Below the pieces are notes generated by a model, which saw only the letters and a list, made by a program, of their open reading frames with translations, was not told where the DNA came from and made no database searches. Below are positions 17,509 to 25,318 of a stretch of 64,000 bases of DNA, piece after piece. The stretch lies in the NCBI RefSeq assembly GCF_000424625.1, contig NZ_AUKG01000002.1, positions 186,001-250,000 on the forward strand. The letters run 5' to 3'. Position 1 is the first letter of the stretch. Each line of letters starts with the position of its first letter. Position numbers and translations under genes: made by a program. The stretch is from Conexibacter woesei Iso977N (GTDB lineage: Bacteria > Actinomycetota > Thermoleophilia > Solirubrobacterales > Solirubrobacteraceae).

Positions 17509-18069
17509 ATGCCCGACCGGGTCACCCACACCGATCTGCGCTACGACGGCGGCGCGCCGTGGCTCGACTTCCTGACGACGCAGGGCTATCCGTTCAGCGA
17601 CGCGCCGGCGGAGCGGATCCCGACGGTCGAGCGGCTGGAGGAGTTCCTGAGCGCCGTCGGGCTGCGGCCCGACCGCGGGGTGAGGGAGGACGACCTGCCC
17701 GCCGCCCGCGTGCTGCGCGACGCGCTGCGGTCGGTGGCGCTCTCGGTCATCGACGGCAGGGGCCCGGACCAGTCGGCGCTGGCGGTCGTCGACGGCTACG
17801 CCGGCCGTGCGTCCGCCCCGCTGGAGCTGGAGGTCCGGCCGCGGCTGACCCGCCGCCCGCCGCTGGATGTCCAGGAGGCCCTCGGCCGCCTGGCCCGCAC
17901 CGCCCTCGAAGACCTCACCGGCCCCCGCATGCCCGAGATCCACGCCTGCGCCGAGCCGATCTGCCGCAAGCTCTACCTCGACCCGTCGGGCCGCAAGAAG
18001 TGGTGCTCGACGTCGACCTGCGGCAACCGCGCCCGCGTCCGCGCCCACCGCGCGGCGGCCGGCGCCTAG
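17509..18069 (+). CDS. CGNR zinc-finger regulator (ABATE domain)
   Basis: 186 residues. The N-terminal ABATE-like part begins LRYDGGAPWLDFLTTQG. The C-terminal zinc finger is CAEPICRKLYLDPSGRKKWC followed by STSTCGNRARVRAHR, the defining Cys-Gly-Asn-Arg motif. Such proteins are putative DNA-binding regulators, common in actinobacteria. The ATG at 17509 was chosen because the alternative upstream starts would place coding sequence over the palindrome. The stop codon interlocks with that of moeA (shared CTAG). Confidence 0.85.
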   Translation: MPDRVTHTDLRYDGGAPWLDFLTTQGYPFSDAPAERIPTVERLEEFLSAVGLRPDRGVREDDLPAARVLRDALRSVALSVIDGRGPDQSALAVVDGYAGRASAPLELEVRPRLTRRPPLDVQEALGRLARTALEDLTGPRMPEIHACAEPICRKLYLDPSGRKKWCSTSTCGNRARVRAHRAAAGA

Positions 18070-19262
18070 ATCGGCTCGAGCGTCACTTCGGTCCCCGCGG
18101 CGACGGCGCCCGCGCCGCGGGGAATGATCGCCAGCGCCTCGGCGCCGAGCAGCGACGACAGCACGTGGGAGCCCTGCGGGCCCGTCGGCTCGACGGTCCC
18201 GTCGGGGCGGCGGCGGACGCGGATCAGCTCGTCGCGGCCCTCGTTGCGCGGGACGTCGACCGCGAGTGTTGCGGAACTGCGCGGGACCGTCGCGTCGGCA
18301 CCCTGCAGCGCGTTGAGCGCCGGGCGCGCGAAGAGCAGGAACGTCACGTACGCGCTGACCGGGTTCCCGGGCAGCCCGAAGACCAGCTGCCGCCCGCGGC
18401 GGCCCAGCCACGTCGGCTTGCCCGGACGCAGCGCGACGCGCCACAGCAGCTCCTCGACGCCGAGCTCCAGCAGCGCGGGCTTGACGTGGTCGTGCGGCCC
18501 GACGGACACGCCGCCGGCCAGGACCAGGACGTCGGCGACCTCCAGCGCCTCGGCGATCACCGCGCGCGTCGCCTCCGGATCGTCGACCGCGTGCCCGCGC
18601 CCGACCACCTCGGCCCCCGCGCGCGCCGCCAGCCCGGCGAGCATCGGCCCGTTGGAGTCGTGGATCTGCCCGTTCTGCAGCGGCGTCCCGGGCTCGACGA
18701 GCTCGTCGCCCGTCGAGATCACCGCGAGCCGCGGCCGCGGTCCCACCAGCAGCCCCTGGCGCCCGGCGCCGATCGCGACGCCCAGCTCCGCCGGGCCGAT
18801 CCGGGTCCCGCGCGCCAGCACGCGCGTCCCGGCCCGCAGGTCGGTGCCCGCGTCGCGCACGTTGCGTCCAGGTGCGACGTCTTCGCGCAGGACCACCGCA
18901 GCGTTCGCGTCGTCCTCGTCGACCAGCTCGACCTGCAGGACGCCATCGGCGCCCGCGGGCAGCGCGGCGCCGGTCGAGATCCGGATCGCCTCGCCGTCGA
19001 CGACCGTCCCCTCGTACGGCGCGCCCGCCCGCGACTCGCCCGCGATCCGGAGCTTCTGCCCGGCCTGGCCGCTGCGGACCGCGTAGCCGTCCATCGCGGA
19101 GTTGGCGAACGCCGGGACGTGGTGGGCCGCCGGGACGTCCTCGGCGAGCACGAGCCCGAGCGTGTCGCCGACCGGCAGGTTGACGGGGTCGAGCGGGTGG
19201 ACGGCGGCCAGCAGCGTCGCGCGGGCCTCGTCGATCGAGGGAAGCGGGGTCACGGTCGGCAT
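18066..19262 (-). CDS. moeA: molybdopterin molybdenumtransferase
   Basis: Inserts molybdate into adenylylated molybdopterin to complete the molybdenum cofactor. The 398-residue protein shows SAMDGYAVRS (about residue 60), the MoCF domain STGDELVEPG and IHDSNGPMLAGL, then LAGGVSVGPHDHVKPAL, and KPTWLGRRGRQLVFGLPGNP. The C-terminal beta-domain is intact. No other Mo-cofactor gene is nearby, so it stands alone. The start ATG at 19262 gives the family's usual N-terminus (IDEARATLLAAV). The gene is divergent from a degenerate GGDEF gene, with 81 bases between them. Confidence 0.93.
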   Translation of the reverse strand: MPTVTPLPSIDEARATLLAAVHPLDPVNLPVGDTLGLVLAEDVPAAHHVPAFANSAMDGYAVRSGQAGQKLRIAGESRAGAPYEGTVVDGEAIRISTGAALPAGADGVLQVELVDEDDANAAVVLREDVAPGRNVRDAGTDLRAGTRVLARGTRIGPAELGVAIGAGRQGLLVGPRPRLAVISTGDELVEPGTPLQNGQIHDSNGPMLAGLAARAGAEVVGRGHAVDDPEATRAVIAEALEVADVLVLAGGVSVGPHDHVKPALLELGVEELLWRVALRPGKPTWLGRRGRQLVFGLPGNPVSAYVTFLLFARPALNALQGADATVPRSSATLAVDVPRNEGRDELIRVRRRPDGTVEPTGPQGSHVLSSLLGAEALAIIPRGAGAVAAGTEVTLEPI

Positions 19263-19343
19263 TGTGCCCGCCTGGCCAATCGTGCAGGTTCGCGGTCGGA
19301 CCTTCATCAATACGTCAGGTTGTGGTGCAAAGATGCACGCTCC

Positions 19344-20810
19344 ATGGATGGAGCTGTTCCACACGGTCGCCGGCCGCGACCGGTCGCGGATGCACCCGCG
19401 GTCGATCCCGCGGTCGTCGCCAAGGCCTGGCTGCTCGCGCTCGTCGCCGACGCGCCGCTGGCCGCTGCCGGTCACGTGCCCGCGGCCGAGCTGGCGCGCG
19501 GCGGGCCGGCGCTGTGCGGCGCGGTCCTCGCCGCGCTGGGCTCGACCGCCGCGCTGGAGCGGCTGGTCGTGGGGGACGGGCGCGCGCCGCTGGCCGCCTC
19601 CGCCGCGCGGCTGACCGGCGCCCGGACCGCGGGTGCGCTGACCGCCGGCGTCGAGGCGCTGCGTGCCGTCACCTGGCGCGCGTTGCGCGCCGAGCTGCGC
19701 GACGGCGACCCGGAGCTGGTCGCCGATCTCAGCGACCGCCTCGCCTACGTCTGCGCGCGGGTGACCGAGGCCGCGCTGCCCGCGCTCGGCGCCGAGACGC
19801 CCGGCAGGCGCGAAGGCCCGCTGGCCGACGCCCTCGCCGCCACCGCTTCACCGACCGCCGCCCAGGGCATCCGCGCCTTCGCCCCCCGCCCCGCAGCGCC
19901 GCCGAGCCACGACGGCGACGTGGCCAGCCACGACGACTTCGCGCCGACCCGCGACGACTTCGCGCAGCCGGGCTCGCCGCGCGGCGCCGATCGCGACGAC
20001 TTCGCACCGACCCGCGACGACTTCGCCCGCCCCGGCGCGCCGCGGATCACGAGCCGCGACGACTTCGCGCAGGACGGCGCGCCGCACGTCCCGAGCGCCG
20101 AGGACTTCACGGGCGCGGTTCCTTCCGCGCGGGTCGCGCCGAGCGAGCGGCAGGATGAGCCGATCGCGGCGCCGCCGGCGGGCGTCCGGATCGTCGACCT
20201 GCCGGGTGCTCCGGTGGTCGAGGACGGCGATCCGCTGGCGACGCTCGCCGAGGAGCTCGCGGCTGCGCCGCGGACGACGGCGCCCGAGCCCGACATGTAC
20301 GCCACGGCGCGCGACGCGCCGACGGTCACGCGGCTGCGCGCGGTCGACACCACCTGGGAGGACGCGCGCGACACCGGCCCGCCGTGGCTGGCCGCGATCG
20401 CCAGGCGGCTGGAGCGGCGCGAGCAGGACGGGCGCCCGTTCGCGGTCTTCGTCGTCGAGGTCGACGACCTCGATCGCCTGCTCGCCGCGCAGTCCGGCCG
20501 CGAGGTCGCGCTCGCGCTGGAGACCGCCGAGCGCGGCCTGACCGCCGAGCTGGCCCCCGCCGACCTCGTCGTCCGGGAGCGCCTCGGCCGCTGGTGGCTG
20601 ACCTCACCCGACCGCGACCCCGCCGCCGCCCGCGACCTCGGCACCCGCGTCGCGACCGCGATCGCCCACGCCCAGCTCGGCGGCGCGCCGCTCTCGGCCT
20701 CGATCGGCCTCGCGACGTGCCCCGGCGACGGCGACACGCTCGACACCCTCGCCTCGCGAGCGGACGAGGGCATGTTCGCCGCGCGGGCCGCGGGCGTCCC
20801 GCTCGCGTAA
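19344..20810 (+). CDS. degenerate GGDEF-domain protein with RDDFA repeats
   Basis: 488 residues. An Ala-rich helical N-terminal domain (about 15-165) is followed by a disordered linker (about 185-260) holding five copies of a [R/H]DDFA unit, some as the pair DDFAPTRDDFA. A C-terminal nucleotide-cyclase fold occupies about 355-485 (PFAVFVVEVDDLDRLLAAQS, LSASIGLATCPGDG, ASRADEGMFAARAAG). The active-site loop reads RERLGRWWL instead of GGDEF, so diguanylate cyclase activity is not expected. It may act as a c-di-GMP or protein-binding scaffold. The start ATG is the first in the frame after moeA. Confidence 0.7.
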   Translation: MDGAVPHGRRPRPVADAPAVDPAVVAKAWLLALVADAPLAAAGHVPAAELARGGPALCGAVLAALGSTAALERLVVGDGRAPLAASAARLTGARTAGALTAGVEALRAVTWRALRAELRDGDPELVADLSDRLAYVCARVTEAALPALGAETPGRREGPLADALAATASPTAAQGIRAFAPRPAAPPSHDGDVASHDDFAPTRDDFAQPGSPRGADRDDFAPTRDDFARPGAPRITSRDDFAQDGAPHVPSAEDFTGAVPSARVAPSERQDEPIAAPPAGVRIVDLPGAPVVEDGDPLATLAEELAAAPRTTAPEPDMYATARDAPTVTRLRAVDTTWEDARDTGPPWLAAIARRLERREQDGRPFAVFVVEVDDLDRLLAAQSGREVALALETAERGLTAELAPADLVVRERLGRWWLTSPDRDPAAARDLGTRVATAIAHAQLGGAPLSASIGLATCPGDGDTLDTLASRADEGMFAARAAGVPLA

Positions 20811-20864
20811 CGCCGGAGGGAGCCCTCGCCGCCCGCGCTGCGGGCGTCCCGCTGGCGTAACGCC
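20778..20864. repeat. duplicated gene 3' end, two 37-base copies 50 bases apart
   Basis: Copies at 20778-20814 and 20828-20864 encode the same AARAAGVPLA-stop ending. They differ at four positions, all third codon positions of synonymous codons. The second copy lies downstream of the real stop and in another frame relative to the gene. Confidence 0.75.
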
Positions 20865-20875
20865 GCGGGCGTTAC
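20857..20875. terminator. bidirectional terminator-like hairpin
   Basis: GTAACGCC-GCG-GGCGTTAC is a perfect 8-bp stem. It sits between the converging GGDEF-like and RlpA-like genes and contains the RlpA-like stop codon and the stop codon of the duplicated 3' end. Confidence 0.5.
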
Positions 20876-21678
20876 TTCTTCGCTGCGGCGGTGCTCGCCG
20901 CCGTGACGGGCGCAGAGCGGACGGCGCCGATCGTCTGCGTCGCCACGACGCCGATGGCGGCGGCCGTCGCGGAGGTCAGGTCGTAGGACGTGCCCTTCTT
21001 GAACGGGCCGCGGTCGATCACCGGGACGGTCACGGTCTGACCGTTGTTGTACAGGTCGACCATCGTCCCGCACGGCAGCGTCTTGTTCGCCACGCCGAGC
21101 GTCGCCTTCTTCAGGCGCACGCCGCAGGCGGTCTTCTTGCCGTAGAAGCCCGGCCCGTACCAGGTGACCCTCGCGCGGCGGTACAGCGTCAGCGCGCGGC
21201 CCTCGGGCGCGGCGGACCCGGTCGCAGCCACGACGACGGCACGCGACGCGGCGGACGCGGCCGACGAGGCCGGCACGGCGCGCAGCGTCGTCTTCACGGC
21301 ACGGTCGGCCTTGAACGACGCGCTGTAGTGCCCGTCGGCGCCGACGACGGCGTTCGCCATCGTCATCCACCCGGCGACGAGATCGGCGCGCTGCACGACG
21401 ACGGCGTCGCCCGGCTTCGTCCCGGCCACGACGCCGGACACGCTCACGACGTCGCCGACCAGCTCGCCCGCGGGCGCGGTCAGCGTCGAGCCGTCGGCGA
21501 AGACCGTCGGCGCGTCGGGGTCGGCGAACACCATCCCGCCCGGCGACGGAGCGGCCGCGGGCGTGGCGGAGGCACCCGCGTCGTCGGCGAGCGCCGCGGC
21601 GGGAAGCATGAGCAGGACACCGCACGCGGCGCCCGTGGCAAGAAGGTTCGTCTTCGGCAACTCTGTGTAGGTCCTCAT
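20872..21678 (-). CDS. secreted RlpA-like double-psi beta-barrel protein
   Basis: 268 residues. An N-terminal signal peptide (residues 1-31, LLATGAACGVLLMLPAAALA) is followed by an Ig-like region and then a C-terminal RlpA/3D-type barrel (about 165-250: RVTWYGPGFYGKKTACGVRL, LPCGTMVDLYNNGQ, VIDRGPFKKGTSYDLTSATA). The Asp in VIDRGPF is the catalytic acid of lytic members. It likely cleaves or binds peptidoglycan glycan strands during wall growth. Expression is probably controlled by the c-di-AMP riboswitch just upstream, the same pairing known for actinobacterial cell-wall hydrolases. Confidence 0.85.
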   Translation of the reverse strand: MRTYTELPKTNLLATGAACGVLLMLPAAALADDAGASATPAAAPSPGGMVFADPDAPTVFADGSTLTAPAGELVGDVVSVSGVVAGTKPGDAVVVQRADLVAGWMTMANAVVGADGHYSASFKADRAVKTTLRAVPASSAASAASRAVVVAATGSAAPEGRALTLYRRARVTWYGPGFYGKKTACGVRLKKATLGVANKTLPCGTMVDLYNNGQTVTVPVIDRGPFKKGTSYDLTSATAAAIGVVATQTIGAVRSAPVTAASTAAAKK

Positions 21679-21683
21679 CCAAC

Positions 21684-21835
21684 GGCCTACGGGGTTAGCT
21701 GGCGGGCTCGCGCCGGATGACGGCGCTACGGATCAACAGGACCGATTCGCCCCGGTGCCGCAACGAGAACGAAGCGACACAGGTGGTTCCCCCGCTCCAC
21801 TCGCCCGAGGTGGCGAGCGGACTCGGCTGACGGCG
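21684..21835 (-). ncRNA. c-di-AMP riboswitch (ydaO-yuaA type)
   Basis: Read on the minus strand, the leader contains the class hallmarks in order: GAGCGGGGGAACCAC, then GGGGCGAATCGG, and near the 3' end CGAGCCCGCCAGCTAACCCC followed by GTAGGC. The last conserved block ends about ten bases before the ATG of the RlpA-like gene. A -10-like TATGCT (21840-21845) lies just upstream, so transcription would begin near 21833. In this class ligand binding represses wall-remodelling genes. The very short distance to the start codon suggests control at translation or at the start region. Confidence 0.88.
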
Positions 21836-21973
21836 CGGGAGCATAACAACGTACGGCCCGTGCGGCGAGCCCCCGGCCGCAGGAAACTCCGGTTACGGCC
21901 CGAAGCACGGCCGTTGGCAAGGGCCGGCGATGCGGCCCTTCTGGTCCATCAGAGAACCGACTTCCGGAGAACC

Positions 21974-23335
21974 ATGAAGAACAGAGCAGGGGCGGTGGCC
22001 GCGCTCGCGGCCACGCTGGTGCTGGGCGGCGCCGTTGGGAGCGCGTCGGCCGACACCTACACCGTGCGCGGGTGCGCGGCGGGCTGGGAGGCCCACGCGG
22101 ACACCGGCGCGGCAGCGACCGACGCGTGCGCGCAGGGCGGCGGCCTGACCGCCGCGCTGACCGGCACGGGCCCGTGGGACGGCGGCACGTTCGCGTTCCA
22201 CCGCTTCACCGCGCCGGCCGGGACCCGGATCGCGCGCGTGACGCTCGGCCGCGTGACGCAGGGGATGACGGTCGGCAGCGTCCGGGCGTTCTCCTACGCG
22301 TTGAGCGCGGACGGCAAGACGATCGAGGCCTGCGCGCCCGGCCCGACCGACACGTGCACCGGCAACCTGACCGGTCCGCTCGACGCGGTCGGCCTCGACG
22401 CCGCGCAGGTGCTGTTCAGCTTCGGCTGCGGCGCCGACGACCCCAACGTCTGCACCCAGGGCGGCCAGCCGCCGCAGGCGACGATCACCGATCCGCGCGT
22501 GGTCCTACGCGATCCCGCCGCACCGACCGTGACCTCGAAGACCGTCGTCGACGACGGCTCGACCAGCGGCCGCATCCGCTTCACCTACAACGCGGCCGAC
22601 ACCGGCGGCGGCGTCTACCGGACGGTCGTCCGGGTCGACGGCAAGGTCGCGTCGGCGACCGCGATCGGCGGGGCGTGCAACGACATCGACCCGACCGACG
22701 CAGATCCGTATGAGTTCTCGACGCCGGCCCCGTGCCCGGCGACGGCGACCCAGGGCGTCGACTACGACGTCCTCAAGCTGCCGCTGCAGGAGCACGCGGT
22801 CGAGGTCGACGTCGAGGACGCGGGCGGCAACGTCACGCCGGTCTACGGGCCGGTCGTGCTGCCGAAGGCCAACGGGACGGTCGCCGGCGGCGGCAACGGC
22901 ACGGGCTCCGGCTCGGGCGGGACCGGCACCGGGAGCGGCGGGACCGTCGGCGCCCAGGGCACGACGACCGTCTCCGGCAAGGACGCGAAGCTCGACGCGT
23001 GGTTCGTCAAGAACCACAAGAGGTCGTTCACGTCCAAGTACGGCAACCGCGTCGTGATCCGCGGCCTGCTGCGGACCAAGTCCACCAGGAAGGCCGTCGG
23101 CAGCGCACGGCTGGACGTCTACCACGAGGTCGGCGGCAAGCTGCGCAGGCTCACGAAGACCGGCCTCAAGACGCGTCCGGACGGCCGGATCACGCTGATC
23201 CTGCCGCTGAACCTCGACACCCGCCGGATCGTCCTGGCCTACCGCGCCTTCCGGCCCGGCCCGATCACCAGCCAGCTCGGCCTCAACCTCACCGTGCGCG
23301 ACAAGGACGGCAAGGTCGTGCGCCGCACGAAGTAG
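21974..23335 (+). CDS. secreted protein of unknown function
   Basis: 453 residues with a clear signal peptide (residues 1-26, cleavage after SASA). The N-terminal part (about 27-180) is a beta-rich domain with several cysteines (CAAGWEAH, CAPGPTDTC, FGCGADDPNVC). A second Ig-like domain with an ACNDID/PAPC cysteine pair follows, then a Gly/Thr/Ser-rich linker (about 300-335). A basic C-terminal Ig-like domain (about 345-453, FTSKYGNRVVIRGLLR and LDTRRIVLAYRAF) ends the protein. The start ATG was chosen from the signal peptide and a GGAGA upstream. The architecture is typical of surface proteins in this lineage; no enzymatic motif is seen. Confidence 0.8.
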   Translation: MKNRAGAVAALAATLVLGGAVGSASADTYTVRGCAAGWEAHADTGAAATDACAQGGGLTAALTGTGPWDGGTFAFHRFTAPAGTRIARVTLGRVTQGMTVGSVRAFSYALSADGKTIEACAPGPTDTCTGNLTGPLDAVGLDAAQVLFSFGCGADDPNVCTQGGQPPQATITDPRVVLRDPAAPTVTSKTVVDDGSTSGRIRFTYNAADTGGGVYRTVVRVDGKVASATAIGGACNDIDPTDADPYEFSTPAPCPATATQGVDYDVLKLPLQEHAVEVDVEDAGGNVTPVYGPVVLPKANGTVAGGGNGTGSGSGGTGTGSGGTVGAQGTTTVSGKDAKLDAWFVKNHKRSFTSKYGNRVVIRGLLRTKSTRKAVGSARLDVYHEVGGKLRRLTKTGLKTRPDGRITLILPLNLDTRRIVLAYRAFRPGPITSQLGLNLTVRDKDGKVVRRTK

Positions 23336-23339
23336 GCGC

Positions 23340-23795
23340 CTAGGGGCGAGGCAGGCGCGACAGCGCCTGCCTCAGCGCCTGGCCGCCGTACGTCAGGCCG
23401 ATCTGCGCCAGCTCGCCGACCGCCTGGACCGCGGTCCCGATGAGGTCGCCCGTCGAGCCGTCATGCGCGCGCTCCTCGCGCGGCGACGCCCAGCCCGCGG
23501 GCGGGACCGTCGCCTTCGGCTTCGGAGGGATGGCCTTCGGCTTCTCGGCGGCGGCGGGAGTCGCGGCCTTCGGCTTCGGAGCGGCGGCCGCCTTCGGCCT
23601 CGCGGCGGTCGGCTTCTTCGCCGCCGTCGCCCTCCTGGGCGCCGTCTTGCGCGCCTCCGCGGGCCTCTTCGCCACTTCTTCGCCCGCGGCCTCGGCGGCC
23701 GCGCCGGCGCGCGGGGCTCGCTTGGCGCTGCGCCGCGTCGGGCGTGCGTTGGGCAGGCTCGTCAGGACGTCGCGCTCGCGATCCGCGGGGCTCAT
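23340..23795 (-). CDS. Ala/Lys/Pro-rich basic protein
   Basis: 151 residues of unknown function. Residues 15-100 are low-complexity Ala/Lys/Pro/Arg with AAKKPTAARPKA-like repeats, resembling histone-H1-like or HU-tail sequences that bind DNA. The last ~40 residues (TGDLIGTAVQAVGELAQIGL then ALRQALSRLP) are a predicted amphipathic or hydrophobic helix, different in character. A TAGGAT -10-like element lies eight bases before the start, suggesting a leaderless transcript. The composition alone does not prove DNA binding. Confidence 0.65.
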   Translation of the reverse strand: MSPADRERDVLTSLPNARPTRRSAKRAPRAGAAAEAAGEEVAKRPAEARKTAPRRATAAKKPTAARPKAAAAPKPKAATPAAAEKPKAIPPKPKATVPPAGWASPREERAHDGSTGDLIGTAVQAVGELAQIGLTYGGQALRQALSRLPRP

Positions 23796-23943
23796 ACCGC
23801 CAGATCCTATGCCCCGCGTACGTTTGAGATCTCACCACCGGGACTCCAGGACCGGCGCGAGCCAGCCGATGCACCCCTGTACCGAATCCATGAAACGAAC
23901 CAGGACGAGCGGCGTATGTCGTCTGACGAGAACGCACGAACTG

Positions 23944-23959
23944 TGTGACGGCGGTCACA
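23944..23959. promoter_or_regulatory. CRP/GlxR-type binding site upstream of the primary sigma gene
   Basis: TGTGACGGCGGTCACA matches the consensus TGTGA-N6-TCACA perfectly and extends to a 7-bp inverted repeat with outer bases. It ends five bases before the -35 of the sigma-factor promoter, so a bound CRP-family protein would contact or block polymerase. Confidence 0.65.
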
Positions 23960-23964
23960 CACCG

Positions 23965-23993
23965 TTGCCGTTCTCAAAAACAGGGACTACCCT
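23965..23993 (+). promoter_or_regulatory. promoter of the primary sigma factor gene
   Basis: TTGCCG (23965-23970), a 17-base spacer and TACCCT (23988-23993) form a sigma-70-type promoter. Transcription would begin near 24000, giving a leader of about 110 bases. The rest of the 317-base gap (23796-23943) holds a TGAGATCTCA palindrome at about 23828-23837 but no gene. Confidence 0.6.
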
Positions 23994-24112
23994 GCTGCTT
24001 AAGTTCGGACAGTAGCGTCGCTATTGCTGACGCCCGGCTGCGTTCTGAACCGTCCTCCGTACCCCGATAACCACTGCCGGCACGCCTGGCCGGCGAACTT
24101 GAACGGACGTCG

Positions 24113-25216
24113 ATGTCAGTAGTTGAACTTCAGGAACTCGAGGAGATCAAGGGACTCCTGGCACGCGGCCAGGTGACCGGCGTCTTGACGTTCGCGGAGA
24201 TCGCGACCGCCGTCTCCGAGTTGGACCTCGACGAGTCGGACGTCGAAGACCTTCACGGCTTCCTCGAGAAGAGCGAGATCGAGCTGGTCGAGGAGATCGA
24301 CCCCGCGTCGACCGCCGCCAACGAGGTCGAGCGCGCGCCGGACAAGCGGACGCGCCGCAGGACGCAGAAGGCGCTGGACCTGCGCCCGGACATGACCACC
24401 GACTCCCTTCAGCTGTTCCTGAAGGACATCGGCAAGGTCCGGCTCCTCACCGCCCAGGAGGAGGTCGATCTCGCCAAGCGCATCGAGCGCGGCGACCTCG
24501 ACGCCAAGCAGAAGATGGTCGAGTCGAACCTCCGCCTGGTCGTCTCGATCGCCAAGAACTACCGCAACCAGGGCCTGCCGTTCCTGGACCTCATCCAGGA
24601 GGGCACGCTCGGCCTCGTCCGCGCGGCGGAGAAGTTCGACTACCGCAAGGGCTTCAAGTTCTCGACCTACGCGACCTGGTGGATCCGCCAGGCGATCGCC
24701 CGCGCGCTCGCCGACAAGGCGCGCACGATCCGCATCCCGGTCCACGTCGTCGAGAAGCTGAACAAGATCGGCCGCGCCGAGCGCAAGCTCGTCACCGAGC
24801 TGGGCCGCGAGCCCACCGCGGAGGAGATCGCTGAGGTCACCGGGATCGACCCCGAAGAGGTCGACTCGATCAAGCGCTCCGCCCAGGCGCCGGTCTCGCT
24901 CGAGAAGCCGGTCGGCGACGAGGAGGAGTCGGAGTTCGGCCAGTTCATCGCCGACGAGCGTGCGGAGTCCCCGTACGAGCGCGCGGCGGAGATCCTCACG
25001 AAGGAAGCCCTCCGTGAGGCGCTGGAGAACCTCTCCTACCGCGAGCGCCGCGTGCTGGAGCTGCGCTACGGCCTCGGCGGCGAGCACCCGCGCACGCTGG
25101 ACGAGGTCGGCCGCACGTTCAACGTGACGCGCGAGCGGATCCGCCAGATCGAGAACCAGTCGCTCAAGAAGCTGCAGTCCCTCGCGGAGGCCCAGAAGCT
25201 CCGCGACGTCGCCTGA
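24113..25216 (+). CDS. sigA: primary RNA polymerase sigma factor (RpoD/SigA type)
   Basis: 367 residues, the housekeeping sigma factor that directs most transcription. A short region 1.1-like N-terminus (1-75) is followed by region 1.2 ([19 protein letters not shown]), region 2 ([20 protein letters not shown], then [18 protein letters not shown], and [20 protein letters not shown]), region 3, and region 4 with the helix-turn-helix [20 protein letters not shown]. The absence of a long acidic insert and the compact size fit actinobacterial SigA. It has its own promoter with a CRP-type site and a strong terminator behind it, so it is a single-gene unit. Confidence 0.97.
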   Translation: MSVVELQELEEIKGLLARGQVTGVLTFAEIATAVSELDLDESDVEDLHGFLEKSEIELVEEIDPASTAANEVERAPDKRTRRRTQKALDLRPDMTTDSLQLFLKDIGKVRLLTAQEEVDLAKRIERGDLDAKQKMVESNLRLVVSIAKNYRNQGLPFLDLIQEGTLGLVRAAEKFDYRKGFKFSTYATWWIRQAIARALADKARTIRIPVHVVEKLNKIGRAERKLVTELGREPTAEEIAEVTGIDPEEVDSIKRSAQAPVSLEKPVGDEEESEFGQFIADERAESPYERAAEILTKEALREALENLSYRERRVLELRYGLGGEHPRTLDEVGRTFNVTRERIRQIENQSLKKLQSLAEAQKLRDVA

Positions 25217-25250
25217 CCCGCGACCCGCGCCCGAACACATAGGCAGTACA

Positions 25251-25280
25251 CGGAAGACCCGCTTCACGGCGGGTCTTCCG
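25251..25280 (+). terminator. terminator of the primary sigma gene
   Basis: CGGAAGACCCGC-TTCACG-GCGGGTCTTCCG is a perfect 12-bp stem with a 6-base loop, 34 bases after the sigA stop. Only a weak T-rich stretch (CGTTTCGT) follows, as is common in GC-rich actinobacteria. Confidence 0.8.
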
Positions 25281-25318
25281 CGTTTCGTCCAATAACGCGC
25301 GAACCCCCTTCACCCGGA

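Noticed and set aside
17559-20810. A single giant gene from 17559 to the end of the GGDEF-like gene
   Set aside because: Only the part after 19344 has protein-like composition and a domain. The earlier part is another frame through the CGNR gene and the reverse of moeA.
18066-20810. moeA and the GGDEF-like gene as one functional unit
   Set aside because: They are divergent with no shared operator palindrome seen, and nothing in their domains links molybdenum cofactor synthesis with c-di-GMP.
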